A DNA stretch of 50,784 nt, taken from the NCBI GenBank assembly GCA_021734105.1, contig JAIPJP010000006.1, forward strand, positions 1 through 50,784, written 5' to 3'. This DNA comes from Candidatus Woesearchaeota archaeon (GTDB taxonomy: Archaea; Nanobdellota; Nanobdellia; Woesearchaeales; SKGA01). Position 1 is the stretch's first letter; the number at the start of each line of letters is the position of its first letter. A model generated the notes under the pieces. It was not told the DNA's origin. It ran no database searches and saw only the letters and a program-made list of their open reading frames with translations. This document shows positions 28,026 through 36,635 of the stretch, one piece after another. Position numbers and translations under genes: made by a program.

Positions 28026-29155
28026 CCAAAAAAGATTACTACAAAACGCTAGGCATTAACAAAGACGCCAGTAAAGAAGAAATTAAGAAAGCGTATAAAA
28101 AGATGGCTAAACAATACCATCCTGATTTAAACGAAGGCGACACTGAAGCAGAAAAAAAATTTAAAGAAGTTAATGAAGCAGCAAGTGTTCTTGGTGATGA
28201 TAATAAGCGAGCACAATACGATCAATTCGGCAGCGAAGGTATGAAATATGGCGGTGCTGGTGGTCCAGGCGGTGGCTTTGGAGGTTTTAATTTTTCAGGT
28301 TCTGGTTTTGATTTTAATGATATTTTTGACTCTTTTTTCGGCGGCGGAGGAGGTGGCTTTAATACTGCTGGCAGACGCGGTCCCCGACAAGGAGCCGATC
28401 TTCGATATGATTTAGATGTAACCCTTGAAGAAGTTGCAACAGGTGTTGATAAAAAAGTTAAGATGAAAAAGAAAATCACCTGTAATGATTGTGATGGTCA
28501 TGGTGGTCATGGAATAACTACCTGTGCGCAATGTGGTGGTAAAGGTGTTACAACTACTGTTCGACGAACTCCTTTTGGTGCTATGCAAACGCAAACAACA
28601 TGTAATGCCTGTAACGGCATGGGTGAGGTTGTTGATGAAGTCTGTACTACTTGTCAAGGAAAAGGTTTTGTGCATGGCGAGAAAACTATTAAGATTACTA
28701 TTCCTGAAGGTATCGAAGACGGCATGCGGCTTCGAATGCAAGGCGAAGGTGAACCAGGAGAACCTGGCGCGCCAGCTGGAGATTTATACATTTTCATCCA
28801 TGAAAAAAATCATCAATTTTTTCGTCGCGATGGAACAAACCTATATATTGAAGTTCCCATTACATTTAGTCAAGCAGTTTTTGGTGATAAAATCACGGTA
28901 CCGACAATTACAGGAAAAGCAGAACTTAAAATTCCTTCAGGAACACAACCAGGTACTCTTCTTCGCATGAAAAATAAGGGTTTACCACATGTACAACATA
29001 GCGATATTGGAGATCAATACGTTAAAATTCAAGTGGAAGTGCCAACAAGTATAAGTAGAAAGCAAAAAGAAGCACTTAAAGATTTTGAGAAGGGGCAACA
29101 GGAAAAGAAACCTCACGAAAGACTTTTTGAGAAAATTAAAAGTGCGTTTGAGTAA
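28022..29155 (+). CDS. dnaJ: Chaperone DnaJ (Hsp40)
   Basis: 377 residues from a TTG with the ribosome site GGAGTG 7 nt upstream. It stimulates DnaK ATPase and delivers unfolded proteins. The J-domain with the HPD motif is at residues 2-65 (KQYHPDLNEGD). A Gly/Phe-rich linker follows (GGAGGPGGGFGGFNF). The zinc-finger domain has all four CxxCxGxG repeats: CNDCDGHG, CAQCGGKG, CNACNGMG, CTTCQGKG. The C-terminal substrate-binding domains are complete. A type I DnaJ, consistent with the DnaK and GrpE genes upstream. Regulated possibly through the palindrome and the leader ORF just upstream. Confidence 0.96.
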   Translation: MTKKDYYKTLGINKDASKEEIKKAYKKMAKQYHPDLNEGDTEAEKKFKEVNEAASVLGDDNKRAQYDQFGSEGMKYGGAGGPGGGFGGFNFSGSGFDFNDIFDSFFGGGGGGFNTAGRRGPRQGADLRYDLDVTLEEVATGVDKKVKMKKKITCNDCDGHGGHGITTCAQCGGKGVTTTVRRTPFGAMQTQTTCNACNGMGEVVDEVCTTCQGKGFVHGEKTIKITIPEGIEDGMRLRMQGEGEPGEPGAPAGDLYIFIHEKNHQFFRRDGTNLYIEVPITFSQAVFGDKITVPTITGKAELKIPSGTQPGTLLRMKNKGLPHVQHSDIGDQYVKIQVEVPTSISRKQKEALKDFEKGQQEKKPHERLFEKIKSAFE

Positions 29156-29251
29156 ATATTAACGCCACCTTGCAAATAACTTAAAGTTCATCGCATTTGC
29201 AAACAAAGTAAAGCAAATAGCTGCGATAAATGATAGACATTTCGAGCAGAA

Positions 29252-29280
29252 CCTTAAGAAAAGCAGAGATTTTCTTGAGG
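29252..29280. terminator. 11-bp hairpin after dnaJ
   Basis: CCTTAAGAAAA pairs with TTTTCTTGAGG (one G-U) around a 7-nt loop, about 100 nt after the dnaJ stop, and is followed at once by another hairpin (29281-29307) that ends in a T-run. Together they look like a termination or processing region. Confidence 0.5.
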
Positions 29281-29307
29281 CGCCAAAAATACACAGTATT
29301 TTTTTAG
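29281..29307. repeat. Hairpin of the GCTAAAAAT family (copy H3)
   Basis: CGCCAAAAATA and TATTTTTTTAGC form a stem with one or two mismatches. It is the inverted counterpart of the copy at 29716-29741. Both are followed by a CTGCGCAAAAAAA-like sequence upstream of a small gene. Confidence 0.5.
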
Positions 29308-29425
29308 CACGAGAACAATGCTGCGCAAAAAAAGAGCATTTAAATAACAAGAATAAACTACATTATAAGACAAACAAAATTTAATACAATAACAAATAAT
29401 AAAAAAAATAGAGAGGTTAAACATT

Positions 29426-29668
29426 ATGACAGAACAACAAACAAGTAAAGAAGAACAAATTGGCTTTCACAAAGGCTCCCTTGCAACATTAGCAAAAGAA
29501 CGTGAAGAACTAGCCCGAATCTTAAATATCGTTGAACAACTTATGCAAATGCATCTTGGTGGTTTAAAAGAATTAGGCGTTGATCTTCAAGCAGATGCGC
29601 AAGTAGCAGAAGCAACAAAACCAGCTCCAAAAATTGAAAAAAAGAAACCCATTGAAGACATTTTGTAA
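29426..29668 (+). CDS. Small coiled-coil protein of unknown function
   Basis: 80 residues. It has an amphipathic helical stretch (LATLAKEREELARILNIVEQLMQMHLGGLKELGV) suited to dimerisation, and a Lys/Pro tail ending in KKKPIEDIL. No cysteine, signal peptide or membrane span. The ribosome site GAGAGGTT lies about 9 nt before the ATG and the upstream TATA-like ATTTAAATAA lies at about 29338-29347, so it has its own transcript. I do not recognise the family; the helix pattern resembles small DPANN proteins with a partner-binding tail (inference). Confidence 0.65.
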   Translation: MTEQQTSKEEQIGFHKGSLATLAKEREELARILNIVEQLMQMHLGGLKELGVDLQADAQVAEATKPAPKIEKKKPIEDIL

Positions 29669-29715
29669 GCAAGCAATTTTTTGTTGCCTTAAAAGTAAAT
29701 CAAGCAAGGAGTATT

Positions 29716-29741
29716 CGCTAAAAAATTGAAGATTTTTGGCG
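29716..29741. repeat. Hairpin of the GCTAAAAAT family (copy H2)
   Basis: CGCTAAAAAA and TTTTTGGCG form a stem with a G-U pair and a 6-7-nt loop. Its reverse complement matches the copy at 29281-29307. Confidence 0.5.
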
Positions 29742-29817
29742 TGCCAAAAATGAAATAATTTATGTGCGTTGCTAAAAGCAAAATTACCGCGAGCGATATG
29801 AGCTAATTATCTGCTTT

Positions 29818-29842
29818 GCGCAAAAAAAATCTTCGCAATATG
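29818..29842 (+). repeat. Upstream repeated element, copy E4
   Basis: GCGCAAAAAAAATCTTCGCAATATG repeats the GCAAAAAAA-(A/C)CTTCGCA core. Unlike the other copies it overlaps the start of a small gene and no TATA box follows. Confidence 0.45.
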
Positions 29843-30181
29843 GAGCACACAAAAATGGAACAAATTTTCTTTTCTTTTTCTCAACTTTTCTCACTCACCA
29901 TAGCACATACTGATACAGGCAATTTTCTCATCAATTCAAACACATCAACTCCAGAAAAACAATTTCTTATGCCTGGCATAATTAAGAAAACACGAGCAGG
30001 TCTTTTCTTTATTCAAATTGAAGATAAGTCATTCACCACGCATAAAAACAGCAAATTCGAAGTAGGACAAGAAGTTGCGTGCGTCGTGGAGCCAAAAATA
30101 CAAGATAATCAAATTAAAGATTTTTTAGTTGTCGGTTTAGAAAAGATACATAACAAAGATATTCTTAAAAGTCCGGAGTAA
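29840..30181 (+). CDS. Hypothetical protein, possible beta-barrel
   Basis: 113 residues from the ATG at 29840; ATG 29855 is an alternative and the frame is open to 29816 (TTG). The N-terminus is Phe/Leu-rich (IFFSFSQLFSLTIAHTDTG). The region GIIKKTRAGLFFIQIEDKSF, KFEVGQEVACVVEPKIQDNQIKDFLVVGLE has the alternating pattern of an OB- or SH3-like small barrel. No cysteine. Family not recognised. No clear TATA box; the element E4 overlaps its 5' end. Function unknown, possibly nucleic-acid binding on fold grounds only. Confidence 0.55.
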   Translation: MEHTKMEQIFFSFSQLFSLTIAHTDTGNFLINSNTSTPEKQFLMPGIIKKTRAGLFFIQIEDKSFTTHKNSKFEVGQEVACVVEPKIQDNQIKDFLVVGLEKIHNKDILKSPE

Positions 30182-30197
30182 ATTGTTCCCAAACAAT
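30182..30197. terminator. 6-bp hairpin directly after the stop
   Basis: ATTGTT pairs with AACAAT around CCCA, starting at the base after the stop codon of the preceding gene. No T-run follows at once, so its role as a terminator is uncertain. Confidence 0.4.
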
Positions 30198-30377
30198 ACC
30201 AAGCACTCATGTTGTTTTAGTATTCCTCATTGTTAAAAAAATAACGTGAAAATTTGAAAAAGAAAGTTTACTAAAAAAATTGCAAGTCAATCATGACTTC
30301 TTCTTATAAATACAGATTTTGCTTAATAAGTGTTTCGCATAAATATTTAAAGAAAACAAACCATATAAAAAGATAGT

Positions 30378-32087
30378 ATGAGACTAGTTCACAAAATGTT
30401 AATTCTTCTATTTCTTTTATTAAGTGCACCTGCACTAGTTAATGCTCAGCAAAACAATCTTAACGTAAATAATTCTCTAACAGATGATGATTTTGTTATT
30501 ACATACTCACCAACCCAAGCTTCTATTGATTTTAACTGCACCGATAACTTTAACTCTGTTAGTGAGTGTGAGAAAAGTTGTAGTGAAAGTTGCGTTCTTA
30601 AAGAAGGGTATTGTTTTGCATGTGAAAAAACTAAGAAAAACAGTTTTTTATCCAGATTATGGAATACAATAAAAGGACTGATGCAAACAACCACAACAAG
30701 TTCACAAAAAGATGAAAAACAAAAAATAACACCCGAAACACAGTTTACAACAAATAGTGAGTTAATTGCAAATATAACACTAAAAGTAATCACCCAACAA
30801 CCTGATAAAAATACTGCTGTTGCAATACGAAGAGCAATGGAAAACGCGAGCATACAAGAATTATTTAAACTTAAAAGAGTTATTAACGAGTATTGTCGGA
30901 AAAAACAATCTACATCTTATGGTAATTACATAGATAATCCTGAATGTAAATATTTAATGAATGAGTTAAAAAAAAGGGGCGATATGCTTAAAGAAGAAAC
31001 GTTTGCAAACATTCAACAAGACGATCCTGATTTTGTTAAAAAACTTAATGAACTACAGGCGTTACTGGAAGTTTCTTTGAGCGCAACAGGCGAAGAATCT
31101 TTCTTTTCAAAAGAAAATATAGAAAAAATTAATCGAGAAACAAAAAAGAAATTTAGAAAGTGGTTTGAAGCACAACTCGTTGCAGATAATGATTCGCTAG
31201 AAGAAGCAGTACAATTATATATCCTCATTAAATCAATGGAGCGTGCAAATGACGATTACACCAATGCAGAAAGTAAGCCGGGTTTACTTGGAAATGATAT
31301 TAAAGAGCGTATTGAAAATGCAAAGTATAATGTTGCAAGGCAATTGTTACGAAAAATATTTGAAATAGATGTTTGTAATCCAGACCCTGCAAAACTTGAG
31401 GAATTAAAAAAGTTGCTTCGACCAAAAACAAAAGTTGGCAATCCTCGATTGTTTTGTTATGAAATGGCACATAAAGAGGCGTGTGATAATATTTTTTCTG
31501 GAGACTTAGTAAGTGCTTATACTTGGTTATATGACAAAGGAGATTTTAAAAATAATAATCCTGAGCAGTTACCCGCACCTCCAATAGATTGTACTAATAA
31601 AACAATACAACAAGACATTAAGAAAAGCTCTATTGATTTGCAAAACACAACATCTCTTAATAGTTCAACACTTGCCAATTCAACCAATCAAACAACACAA
31701 AAGATTCCCACTCCGCAAACTACTAGTAATCAAGAACTCCCAGAAGAAACACAAGAAGTAACACAAAAAGAAATACAGCAAATAACACAAGAAGAACAAG
31801 AAATAATACCTTTGTCATGCGAAGTGCTCATCACCAAACACGAACTCGTAGGATGGGAATATGAACTCTTGGAGTGTAGACAAAGTTTCGAAGAAAGTAT
31901 AATGTATTGGAATGAGTGTGGTTTTCCACCGCCGACAATTATGGTAGAGCCTGAAGGCTTTGAGTGCTATGAAACAATGGACAACAGCATAGATACCAAC
32001 CTAATAGTTCCTTGTCAACCCAGACCAGTCCCGCCACCAGAAGTGGTTATGTGTGTAGAACAGTTCTTAAACGAACAACCTATATAA
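30378..32087 (+). CDS. Secreted Cys-containing protein of unknown function
   Basis: 569 residues. The signal peptide (MRLVHKMLILLFLLLSAPALVNA, cleavage near residue 23) marks export. A first Cys cluster at about 53-79 (FNCTDNFNSVSECEKSCSESC, GYCFAC) resembles a small disulfide domain. A long helical part follows (about 120-380). Then comes a Thr/Ser/Gln-rich linker (about 400-475). A C-terminal Cys-containing segment closes the protein (LSCEVLITKHELVGWEYELLECRQ, YWNECGFPPP, CYETM). The linker suggests an extended stalk. No transmembrane anchor or sorting motif is seen. A TATA box TATTTAAAG at about 30344-30352 fits a leaderless ATG. Confidence 0.7.
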   Translation: MRLVHKMLILLFLLLSAPALVNAQQNNLNVNNSLTDDDFVITYSPTQASIDFNCTDNFNSVSECEKSCSESCVLKEGYCFACEKTKKNSFLSRLWNTIKGLMQTTTTSSQKDEKQKITPETQFTTNSELIANITLKVITQQPDKNTAVAIRRAMENASIQELFKLKRVINEYCRKKQSTSYGNYIDNPECKYLMNELKKRGDMLKEETFANIQQDDPDFVKKLNELQALLEVSLSATGEESFFSKENIEKINRETKKKFRKWFEAQLVADNDSLEEAVQLYILIKSMERANDDYTNAESKPGLLGNDIKERIENAKYNVARQLLRKIFEIDVCNPDPAKLEELKKLLRPKTKVGNPRLFCYEMAHKEACDNIFSGDLVSAYTWLYDKGDFKNNNPEQLPAPPIDCTNKTIQQDIKKSSIDLQNTTSLNSSTLANSTNQTTQKIPTPQTTSNQELPEETQEVTQKEIQQITQEEQEIIPLSCEVLITKHELVGWEYELLECRQSFEESIMYWNECGFPPPTIMVEPEGFECYETMDNSIDTNLIVPCQPRPVPPPEVVMCVEQFLNEQPI

Positions 32088-32344
32088 AATAAATGCAATA
32101 ACAAAACAAAAAAAGTTTTAATAATTACGCATTAAATGCGTCAAGAGGGCTTGTTAATCCTTACACTTCTTTAGGAATAAAAAAAATTCTTAACGCAGAT
32201 ATTACGCAGGTATACACAAATTTGTCTGTCTGCTTGTTCGCCTTAAGAATTCTTTAAGGCGTCTTTAAAACCACATACTCTTCTTTTTAAAGAAAAGCCA
32301 ACTAACCTATAGTTTTAAAAAATAGTAAATAATCCAATAAATAT
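32088..32344. other. Hairpin-rich spacer
   Basis: No gene is seen. It contains ACGCAT-TAA-ATGCGT (32127-32141) and the 8-bp hairpin CGCCTTAA/TTAAGGCG (32239-32261), then A/T-rich DNA with a TATA-like TTTTAAAAAA near 32313. The hairpins may end the upstream message. Confidence 0.45.
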
Positions 32345-32758
32345 ATGAAAAAATTTGTTGATATTGAAACTCCTTATTCAGGAAATACTAAACAAGAAAT
32401 AAAAAGAAATCTTCTTTATGCAAGAGCGTGTGTTAGAGATAGTTTGCTTCGTAAAGAAACACCTTTTGCTTCGCATTTATTTTATACGCAACCCGGAATA
32501 CTAGATGATACAATCCCTCAAGAAAGAGATCTGGGAATTAATGCTGGAAAAGACTTAATTGAATCTCTGCCAGATATTGTTACTGTTGTATATCAAGATT
32601 TAGGGATTTCTAGAGGCATGCAATACGGAATTAGTCGGGCTGAACAAAACAAAAGAACTATAGAATACAGAATTCTTGGAGATGGCTGGGAAAAAAAAGA
32701 GATTGATATCGCAAAGAAACACGCTCATGCTTTACTCTGGGGCTTTAATGGGCAATAA
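32345..32758 (+). CDS. DUF7768/deoxyribosyltransferase-like protein
   Basis: 137 residues. The pattern ETPYSGNTKQEIKRNLLYARACVRDSLL, PFASHLFYTQPGILDDTIPQERDLGINAGKDLIESLPDIVTVVYQDLGISRGMQYGISRAE matches the small phage-type family DUF7768 related to nucleoside 2-deoxyribosyltransferases (SPY motif at the start, GIS.GM..GI..A in the last third). These enzymes are thought to bind nucleotides or nucleosides. It may act in nucleotide salvage or in a phage or defence context; no partner gene supports either. A TATA-like sequence lies some 30 nt upstream. Confidence 0.72.
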   Translation: MKKFVDIETPYSGNTKQEIKRNLLYARACVRDSLLRKETPFASHLFYTQPGILDDTIPQERDLGINAGKDLIESLPDIVTVVYQDLGISRGMQYGISRAEQNKRTIEYRILGDGWEKKEIDIAKKHAHALLWGFNGQ

Positions 32759-32900
32759 ATCCCTTATCCTAACACAATATAAAACATCTTCTTTTAGTAA
32801 TGGCTCAAATTAACTTTAAAAGTATGTTTCATAACACTATGCTCTCACCATAAAATTTCTCGCTAAAAAATAATAAAAACTAAGAACGAATCATTATGTG

Positions 32901-32944
32901 AAAGCAGTTAATTTTTCGAAATTAGAATCAAAAAGATCTGCTTT
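32901..32944 (+). other. Candidate structured RNA segment in a spacer
   Basis: AAAGCAG (32901-32907) pairs with CTGCTTT (32938-32944), enclosing TAATTT-TTCG-AAATTA (32909-32924), a 6-bp stem with a stable TTCG tetraloop. It lies upstream of the gene at 33039 and beyond its TATA box, so it would not be in that transcript. Possible small RNA or terminator of the preceding gene. Confidence 0.35.
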
Positions 32945-33003
32945 AAAAAGATAGAATACTGCCTTAAAGAAATTATCCTTGGTGAACAAAGCCAATAGCA
33001 ACA

Positions 33004-33012
33004 TATATTTAT
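33004..33012 (+). promoter_or_regulatory. TATA box deciding the 33039 start
   Basis: A TATATTTATATAG-like box centred near 33008 lies about 30 nt before ATG 33039, which fits a leaderless transcript and excludes the upstream frame extension to 32979. Confidence 0.5.
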
Positions 33013-33038
33013 ATAGTCATAGAAAACAACAACGTTTT

Positions 33039-33656
33039 ATGCAAGAAGAAAAATATCACCACATCAATTTAGAAAAACCTAAACAATATAATTTTGTTCG
33101 AGGCAGCTCCATAGAAGAAACTACTGCTTTTCTCACTTCAAGTAAATTGTCTATGGGTTTGCCACCCTACAGCGAGCTTAATACATTATATTTTTGTGCC
33201 CATCATAATTTTCCAAAAACATTTCCATTCTCAAAAGGTTTTGCTGCAAATAAAGAAGAAAACATTATTGAAGTGATTAAGGACTTTGCTAAAATGCATG
33301 CATTTCAGGATTATTTAGCTAAATCATTTCATTTTATAGCTCAACAAGGAGTTAATTTTGATGACTTCTCAGCTCAAGAATTATTTAAAAAATATAAAAA
33401 AATATTCAATGCAAAAAATATTTCTGAAGATAGTGTACATGCAAACTATTTTGAAGCGTTTAAACGAAATGGTGTTGCAATATATTTTAATAATGATTTA
33501 CTCGCCCATACTATTGAGCCAGACCCCGAATTTGATTATTATACTGAAAATAACGCAATAAAAATTACTTCTAAAACACCCATCACGATAGATACAGTTA
33601 TTGCTATTGAACCATTAGGTAAACAAGAAAAAATACTTCTTGAAGAATGGTTATAA
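33039..33656 (+). CDS. Hypothetical protein
   Basis: 205 residues from ATG 33039 (MQEEKYHHINLEK). The frame extends 20 codons upstream, but a TATA box near 33008 makes 33039 the leaderless start. Near the N-terminus FVRGSSIEETTAFLTSSKLSMG has the look of ADP-ribosyl-transferase-type folds (an R-G motif followed by a short helix and a G-rich turn), but the other catalytic residues cannot be assigned, so this stays speculative. The C-terminus is beta-rich (IKITSKTPITIDTVIAIEPLG). No signal peptide or membrane span. The family is not recognised. Confidence 0.65.
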   Translation: MQEEKYHHINLEKPKQYNFVRGSSIEETTAFLTSSKLSMGLPPYSELNTLYFCAHHNFPKTFPFSKGFAANKEENIIEVIKDFAKMHAFQDYLAKSFHFIAQQGVNFDDFSAQELFKKYKKIFNAKNISEDSVHANYFEAFKRNGVAIYFNNDLLAHTIEPDPEFDYYTENNAIKITSKTPITIDTVIAIEPLGKQEKILLEEWL

Positions 33657-33906
33657 AAAAATAATGTTCTGCAACACAAAAATGACTAAAAATCATCGTT
33701 TAGGATTGCTTTAAAAAAGAATTGCAAGGTCTACTGTAAAAAGATAGCATGATAGCATGAGCAACAATTATATTGCGAGTTCATTTGTTGATAAATTCTT
33801 TTGAGCAGAGTAAGAATACTTCTTCGCAATAAAAAAATTAATTCATCTCTATACAAAGCCTTTTCTACCAAACATTTAAAAAGAAAACTTATTAAAAATA
33901 CGTATC
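33657..33906. other. Spacer with repeated element E5
   Basis: GATAGCATGATAGCATGAG contains a 9-nt tandem repeat (about 33745-33760). At 33803-33836 GAGCAGAG...CTTCTTCGCAATAAAAAAAT resembles the E1-E3 elements. A TATA-like ATTTAAAAAG lies at about 33869-33878, 30 nt before the next ATG. No gene is seen. Confidence 0.4.
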
Positions 33907-34641
33907 ATGAAAGCAATTATTCTTTGCGCGGGGTACGCAACAAGACTTTACCCGTTAACGAAACACACTCCAAAGCCACTGCTTCCTATTAAAGGAAAAC
34001 CAATTGTTGAATTAATTATTAAACAACTAGAAAATTTAGCAAAAAAAGGGGAACTTGATGAAATTATTATTGTTACAAACAATAAGTTTGCAGAAACATT
34101 CACGAAGTGGGCTGAAAGTTTTGACTCGCCAACAACTATTGCTATTGTAAACGATGGCACAACATCTAATGACGATAGACTTGGTGCAGTTGGTGATTTG
34201 CTTTTTGCTGTGAAAAATCAGCAAATCAATGACGACGTGTTTCTTCTTGCTGGCGATAATCTTTTTGAAACTAATCTTGAGGAAATGGCAGATATCGCAA
34301 AAAATAAACATGCAAGCGTTATTGCAACCTACGATCTTAAAGACCCTCAACTTTTAGCTAATAAATTTGGCGTTGTACAAATTGATGAAACTAATAAAAT
34401 TCTTACCTTTGAAGAAAAACCTGCCAATCCTAAATCAAGCTTAACAGCAACCGCAGTCTATCTTATCAAAAAAGACGACCTACATAAAATTAAGGATTTA
34501 GTCGCAGAAAATAAGAGATTAGACAACATGGGCGAGATGATTATTTTCTTAACTAAAGTTTCAGAAGTATATACTCGACCTATCGATAATTGGATCGATA
34601 TTGGTAGTTTGGAAGATTATAAAAAAGCGAATGAAAAATAA
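33907..34641 (+). CDS. Sugar-phosphate nucleotidyltransferase
   Basis: 244 residues. The nucleotide-binding signature is complete: AIILCAGYATRLYPLTKHTPKPLLPI at the N-terminus, with the Gly/Arg loop and the Lys of PKPLLPI, then DDVFLLAGDNLFE (metal-binding Asp), FEEKPANPKS and a final DNWIDIGSLEDYKKA. Enzymes of this family join NTP and a sugar-1-phosphate to make an activated sugar (glucose-1-phosphate thymidylyl or uridylyl type, or mannose-1-phosphate guanylyl type). The sugar cannot be told from the sequence. It lacks the C-terminal left-handed helix domain of longer forms. It supports glycan synthesis for the cell surface. Confidence 0.9.
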   Translation: MKAIILCAGYATRLYPLTKHTPKPLLPIKGKPIVELIIKQLENLAKKGELDEIIIVTNNKFAETFTKWAESFDSPTTIAIVNDGTTSNDDRLGAVGDLLFAVKNQQINDDVFLLAGDNLFETNLEEMADIAKNKHASVIATYDLKDPQLLANKFGVVQIDETNKILTFEEKPANPKSSLTATAVYLIKKDDLHKIKDLVAENKRLDNMGEMIIFLTKVSEVYTRPIDNWIDIGSLEDYKKANEK

Positions 34642-34689
34642 ACCTTTTCTTCAATTAGCTTTGGTAGCATAATAAGAAATGTGATAATT

Positions 34690-36303
34690 TCATTTTTTCT
34701 TTTTTTGATTTTCAAGCGCGTCTAAAACAAGGTAATTGCGAATGCTTTGATCGTAATAATAATCACCTTTTGTATATTCAATAGTAGAAATAATATCTTT
34801 AAAATCTTTTTTGCCGGCAGTAACCGCCATTTGATAATCTCGTACTGTTGATGCTGATGTTGAAGAATAATGATGGGCGGCACTTGCTTGTCCTGCAATA
34901 AATATTTCTTGTTCTCGCTTGGATAATGCTTCAAAATTATCATTAAAATTTTTAATTTCGCCAGCCGTATAAAGTTTATTTGCCAAGAGTTCTGCATTAT
35001 AAATAATCGTCATGACTGCTGCGCGATTATGTTCTTCTGGCGTGTCATAGTCTTCCATACTTGCTGGAATGCAAAAATTATCAGAAAAATATTGATTTAA
35101 AGATGGCGCGCCGTTTGGTTGAATAATTTGTGAAGTAAATTGGAATGGTCCGTGGCTAAGCCATGAATCTCCCAGTGCAGGTATATTATAGATAAATTCA
35201 GGTCCTGCTTCTTTAAGGAGTTTATCAAAAGATGCAAGATTAAATGCGGGGTTAATATCAGGGAATAATTCTGTTAACGTGTAAGCAACTAGAATATTTT
35301 CGTTAAGATTGTTCATATAATTATCTAAGAATCGTTTTTTTTCATCGTGAAATGCTATACTTATCATACCATCTTTGGTTGCTGCTGAATCTCCGATACC
35401 ATAATAATCATGTTTGTCAAGTGAAGAAAGCATATCATCTAACGTCTCACCTAAAGTTTTTTTAAATTCTTGCAGGTTTGATTTGGATGTTGTTTTTTGG
35501 TCGTATGCTTGGGCCCATATTGTTGCAAGGCCTGCAAATCGACCATTCATTTTTGCTACTTTTCGCGTCCACATAAAGTTCATTGCAAAATCAAAGTCTG
35601 TTTTTTCTGTAGCAAATCCAGTATACATTTTGTACATACCGTTAAGTCCTGTTGTTTTCATGAGTTCATCAAAAGAAAGATGATTAACAAGTGAAATAGT
35701 TTTATTCATTATATTTGTATCAACAGTTAATAAGGAATCATCAACATATGCTTTTTGTGCGCTGAGATTTCTCATAAATGCGTCTTTTTCATAAAAATAA
35801 GTAGTATCCTTGTCAGTAACAAGTCCAACGACTGCACCTTCAGGAAGAAAGTTTTCTGCAACTCTAGTAAAAAGTTCTTTGTCCGGCCTGCTTGTTGAGT
35901 CACTTGTTGAAAAAATTGCTCGCCCTCCGGAATAAAGAAGAAACCCTGCAAGAAGTGTTCCTGCGGCTAGTTTGCCTACTTGTCGTGCCTTGCGTAAAAT
36001 GCTCGATTGGTGCGAAGTGTGCGAAGTGTGCGAAGTGTGCGAAGCGTAGCGGGTGTGTAGATCACGTGATAACTGTTTACTAGAATGCTGGCGAATAGTT
36101 TCGCCTAAAGACGCATCGGTAAATTCTATGACTCGTTCTTGTTGTAAAGGGCGAGCAAGTGGTTTTTTGGGTGTTGTAGAGGACTGAATGTTTGTATCTA
36201 ACGTAGGTGAGAGCTCAACTATAGAACCAGGACTATAACCTTCATCTTCGTCTGCGCGATGAATTTCAAAAGGAATATCATCTAATTTCTTCTTATTTCC
36301 CAT
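34690..36303 (-). CDS. Membrane-anchored unknown protein, possible lysozyme-like domain
   Basis: 537 residues. The first 100 or so residues are polar, probably cytoplasmic, and carry the repeat SHTSHTSHTSH encoded by four 9-nt units (36011-36046). A single hydrophobic helix (LAAGTLLAGFLLYSGGRAIF, about 112-130) suggests one membrane span, with the large remainder outside. In the external part GDSWLSHGPFQFTS and PEEHNRAAVMTIIYNAELLANKL recall the GPFQ and final helix of lytic transglycosylase-like folds. The catalytic Glu cannot be assigned. The domain call is tentative. A TATA box (TATTTAAAT, about 36324) fits the leaderless ATG. Confidence 0.65.
   Translation of the reverse strand: MGNKKKLDDIPFEIHRADEDEGYSPGSIVELSPTLDTNIQSSTTPKKPLARPLQQERVIEFTDASLGETIRQHSSKQLSRDLHTRYASHTSHTSHTSHQSSILRKARQVGKLAAGTLLAGFLLYSGGRAIFSTSDSTSRPDKELFTRVAENFLPEGAVVGLVTDKDTTYFYEKDAFMRNLSAQKAYVDDSLLTVDTNIMNKTISLVNHLSFDELMKTTGLNGMYKMYTGFATEKTDFDFAMNFMWTRKVAKMNGRFAGLATIWAQAYDQKTTSKSNLQEFKKTLGETLDDMLSSLDKHDYYGIGDSAATKDGMISIAFHDEKKRFLDNYMNNLNENILVAYTLTELFPDINPAFNLASFDKLLKEAGPEFIYNIPALGDSWLSHGPFQFTSQIIQPNGAPSLNQYFSDNFCIPASMEDYDTPEEHNRAAVMTIIYNAELLANKLYTAGEIKNFNDNFEALSKREQEIFIAGQASAAHHYSSTSASTVRDYQMAVTAGKKDFKDIISTIEYTKGDYYYDQSIRNYLVLDALENQKKKK
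36011..36046. repeat. Tandem 9-nt repeat (4 copies)
   Basis: TGCGAAGTG is repeated three times, then TGCGAAGCG. It encodes Ser-His-Thr units on the minus strand. The short in-frame unit can change copy number by slippage without breaking the frame. Confidence 0.8.
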
Positions 36304-36332
36304 ATAGCATATTATGGTAAAACTACTATTTA

Positions 36333-36635
36333 AATCTTTCGTTATTTTTATTACCTGTTAGTAGTAAACTGGTAATTCCGCGTGTTAAATGGCAAATAGC
36401 AATCAATTCAAACAAAGAAATTCAAGGAATACAGAACATCTACGAGCCTAAAAGCATAAAATTCATACAATAATCTCACTCACTTCATAAAGGACAAAGC
36501 AGAACATAGCCATCATAAAAAAAGAAATGGGGAGCATAGCAAAAAGTTCAATCTAAAAAAGAGATGCTAAACTCCAAAAGAAAAATCTCTTTGAAATATA
36601 GTACACAACTCTGCGTACACCTCAGCAAAATAATT
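36333..36635. other. Gene-free spacer between convergent-free minus genes
   Basis: No gene supported by composition, only the TATA region of the 34690-36303 gene at its left edge and A/T-rich DNA. The 78-codon minus ORF 36548-36784 overlaps the PUA gene in another frame and is a shadow. Confidence 0.4.
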
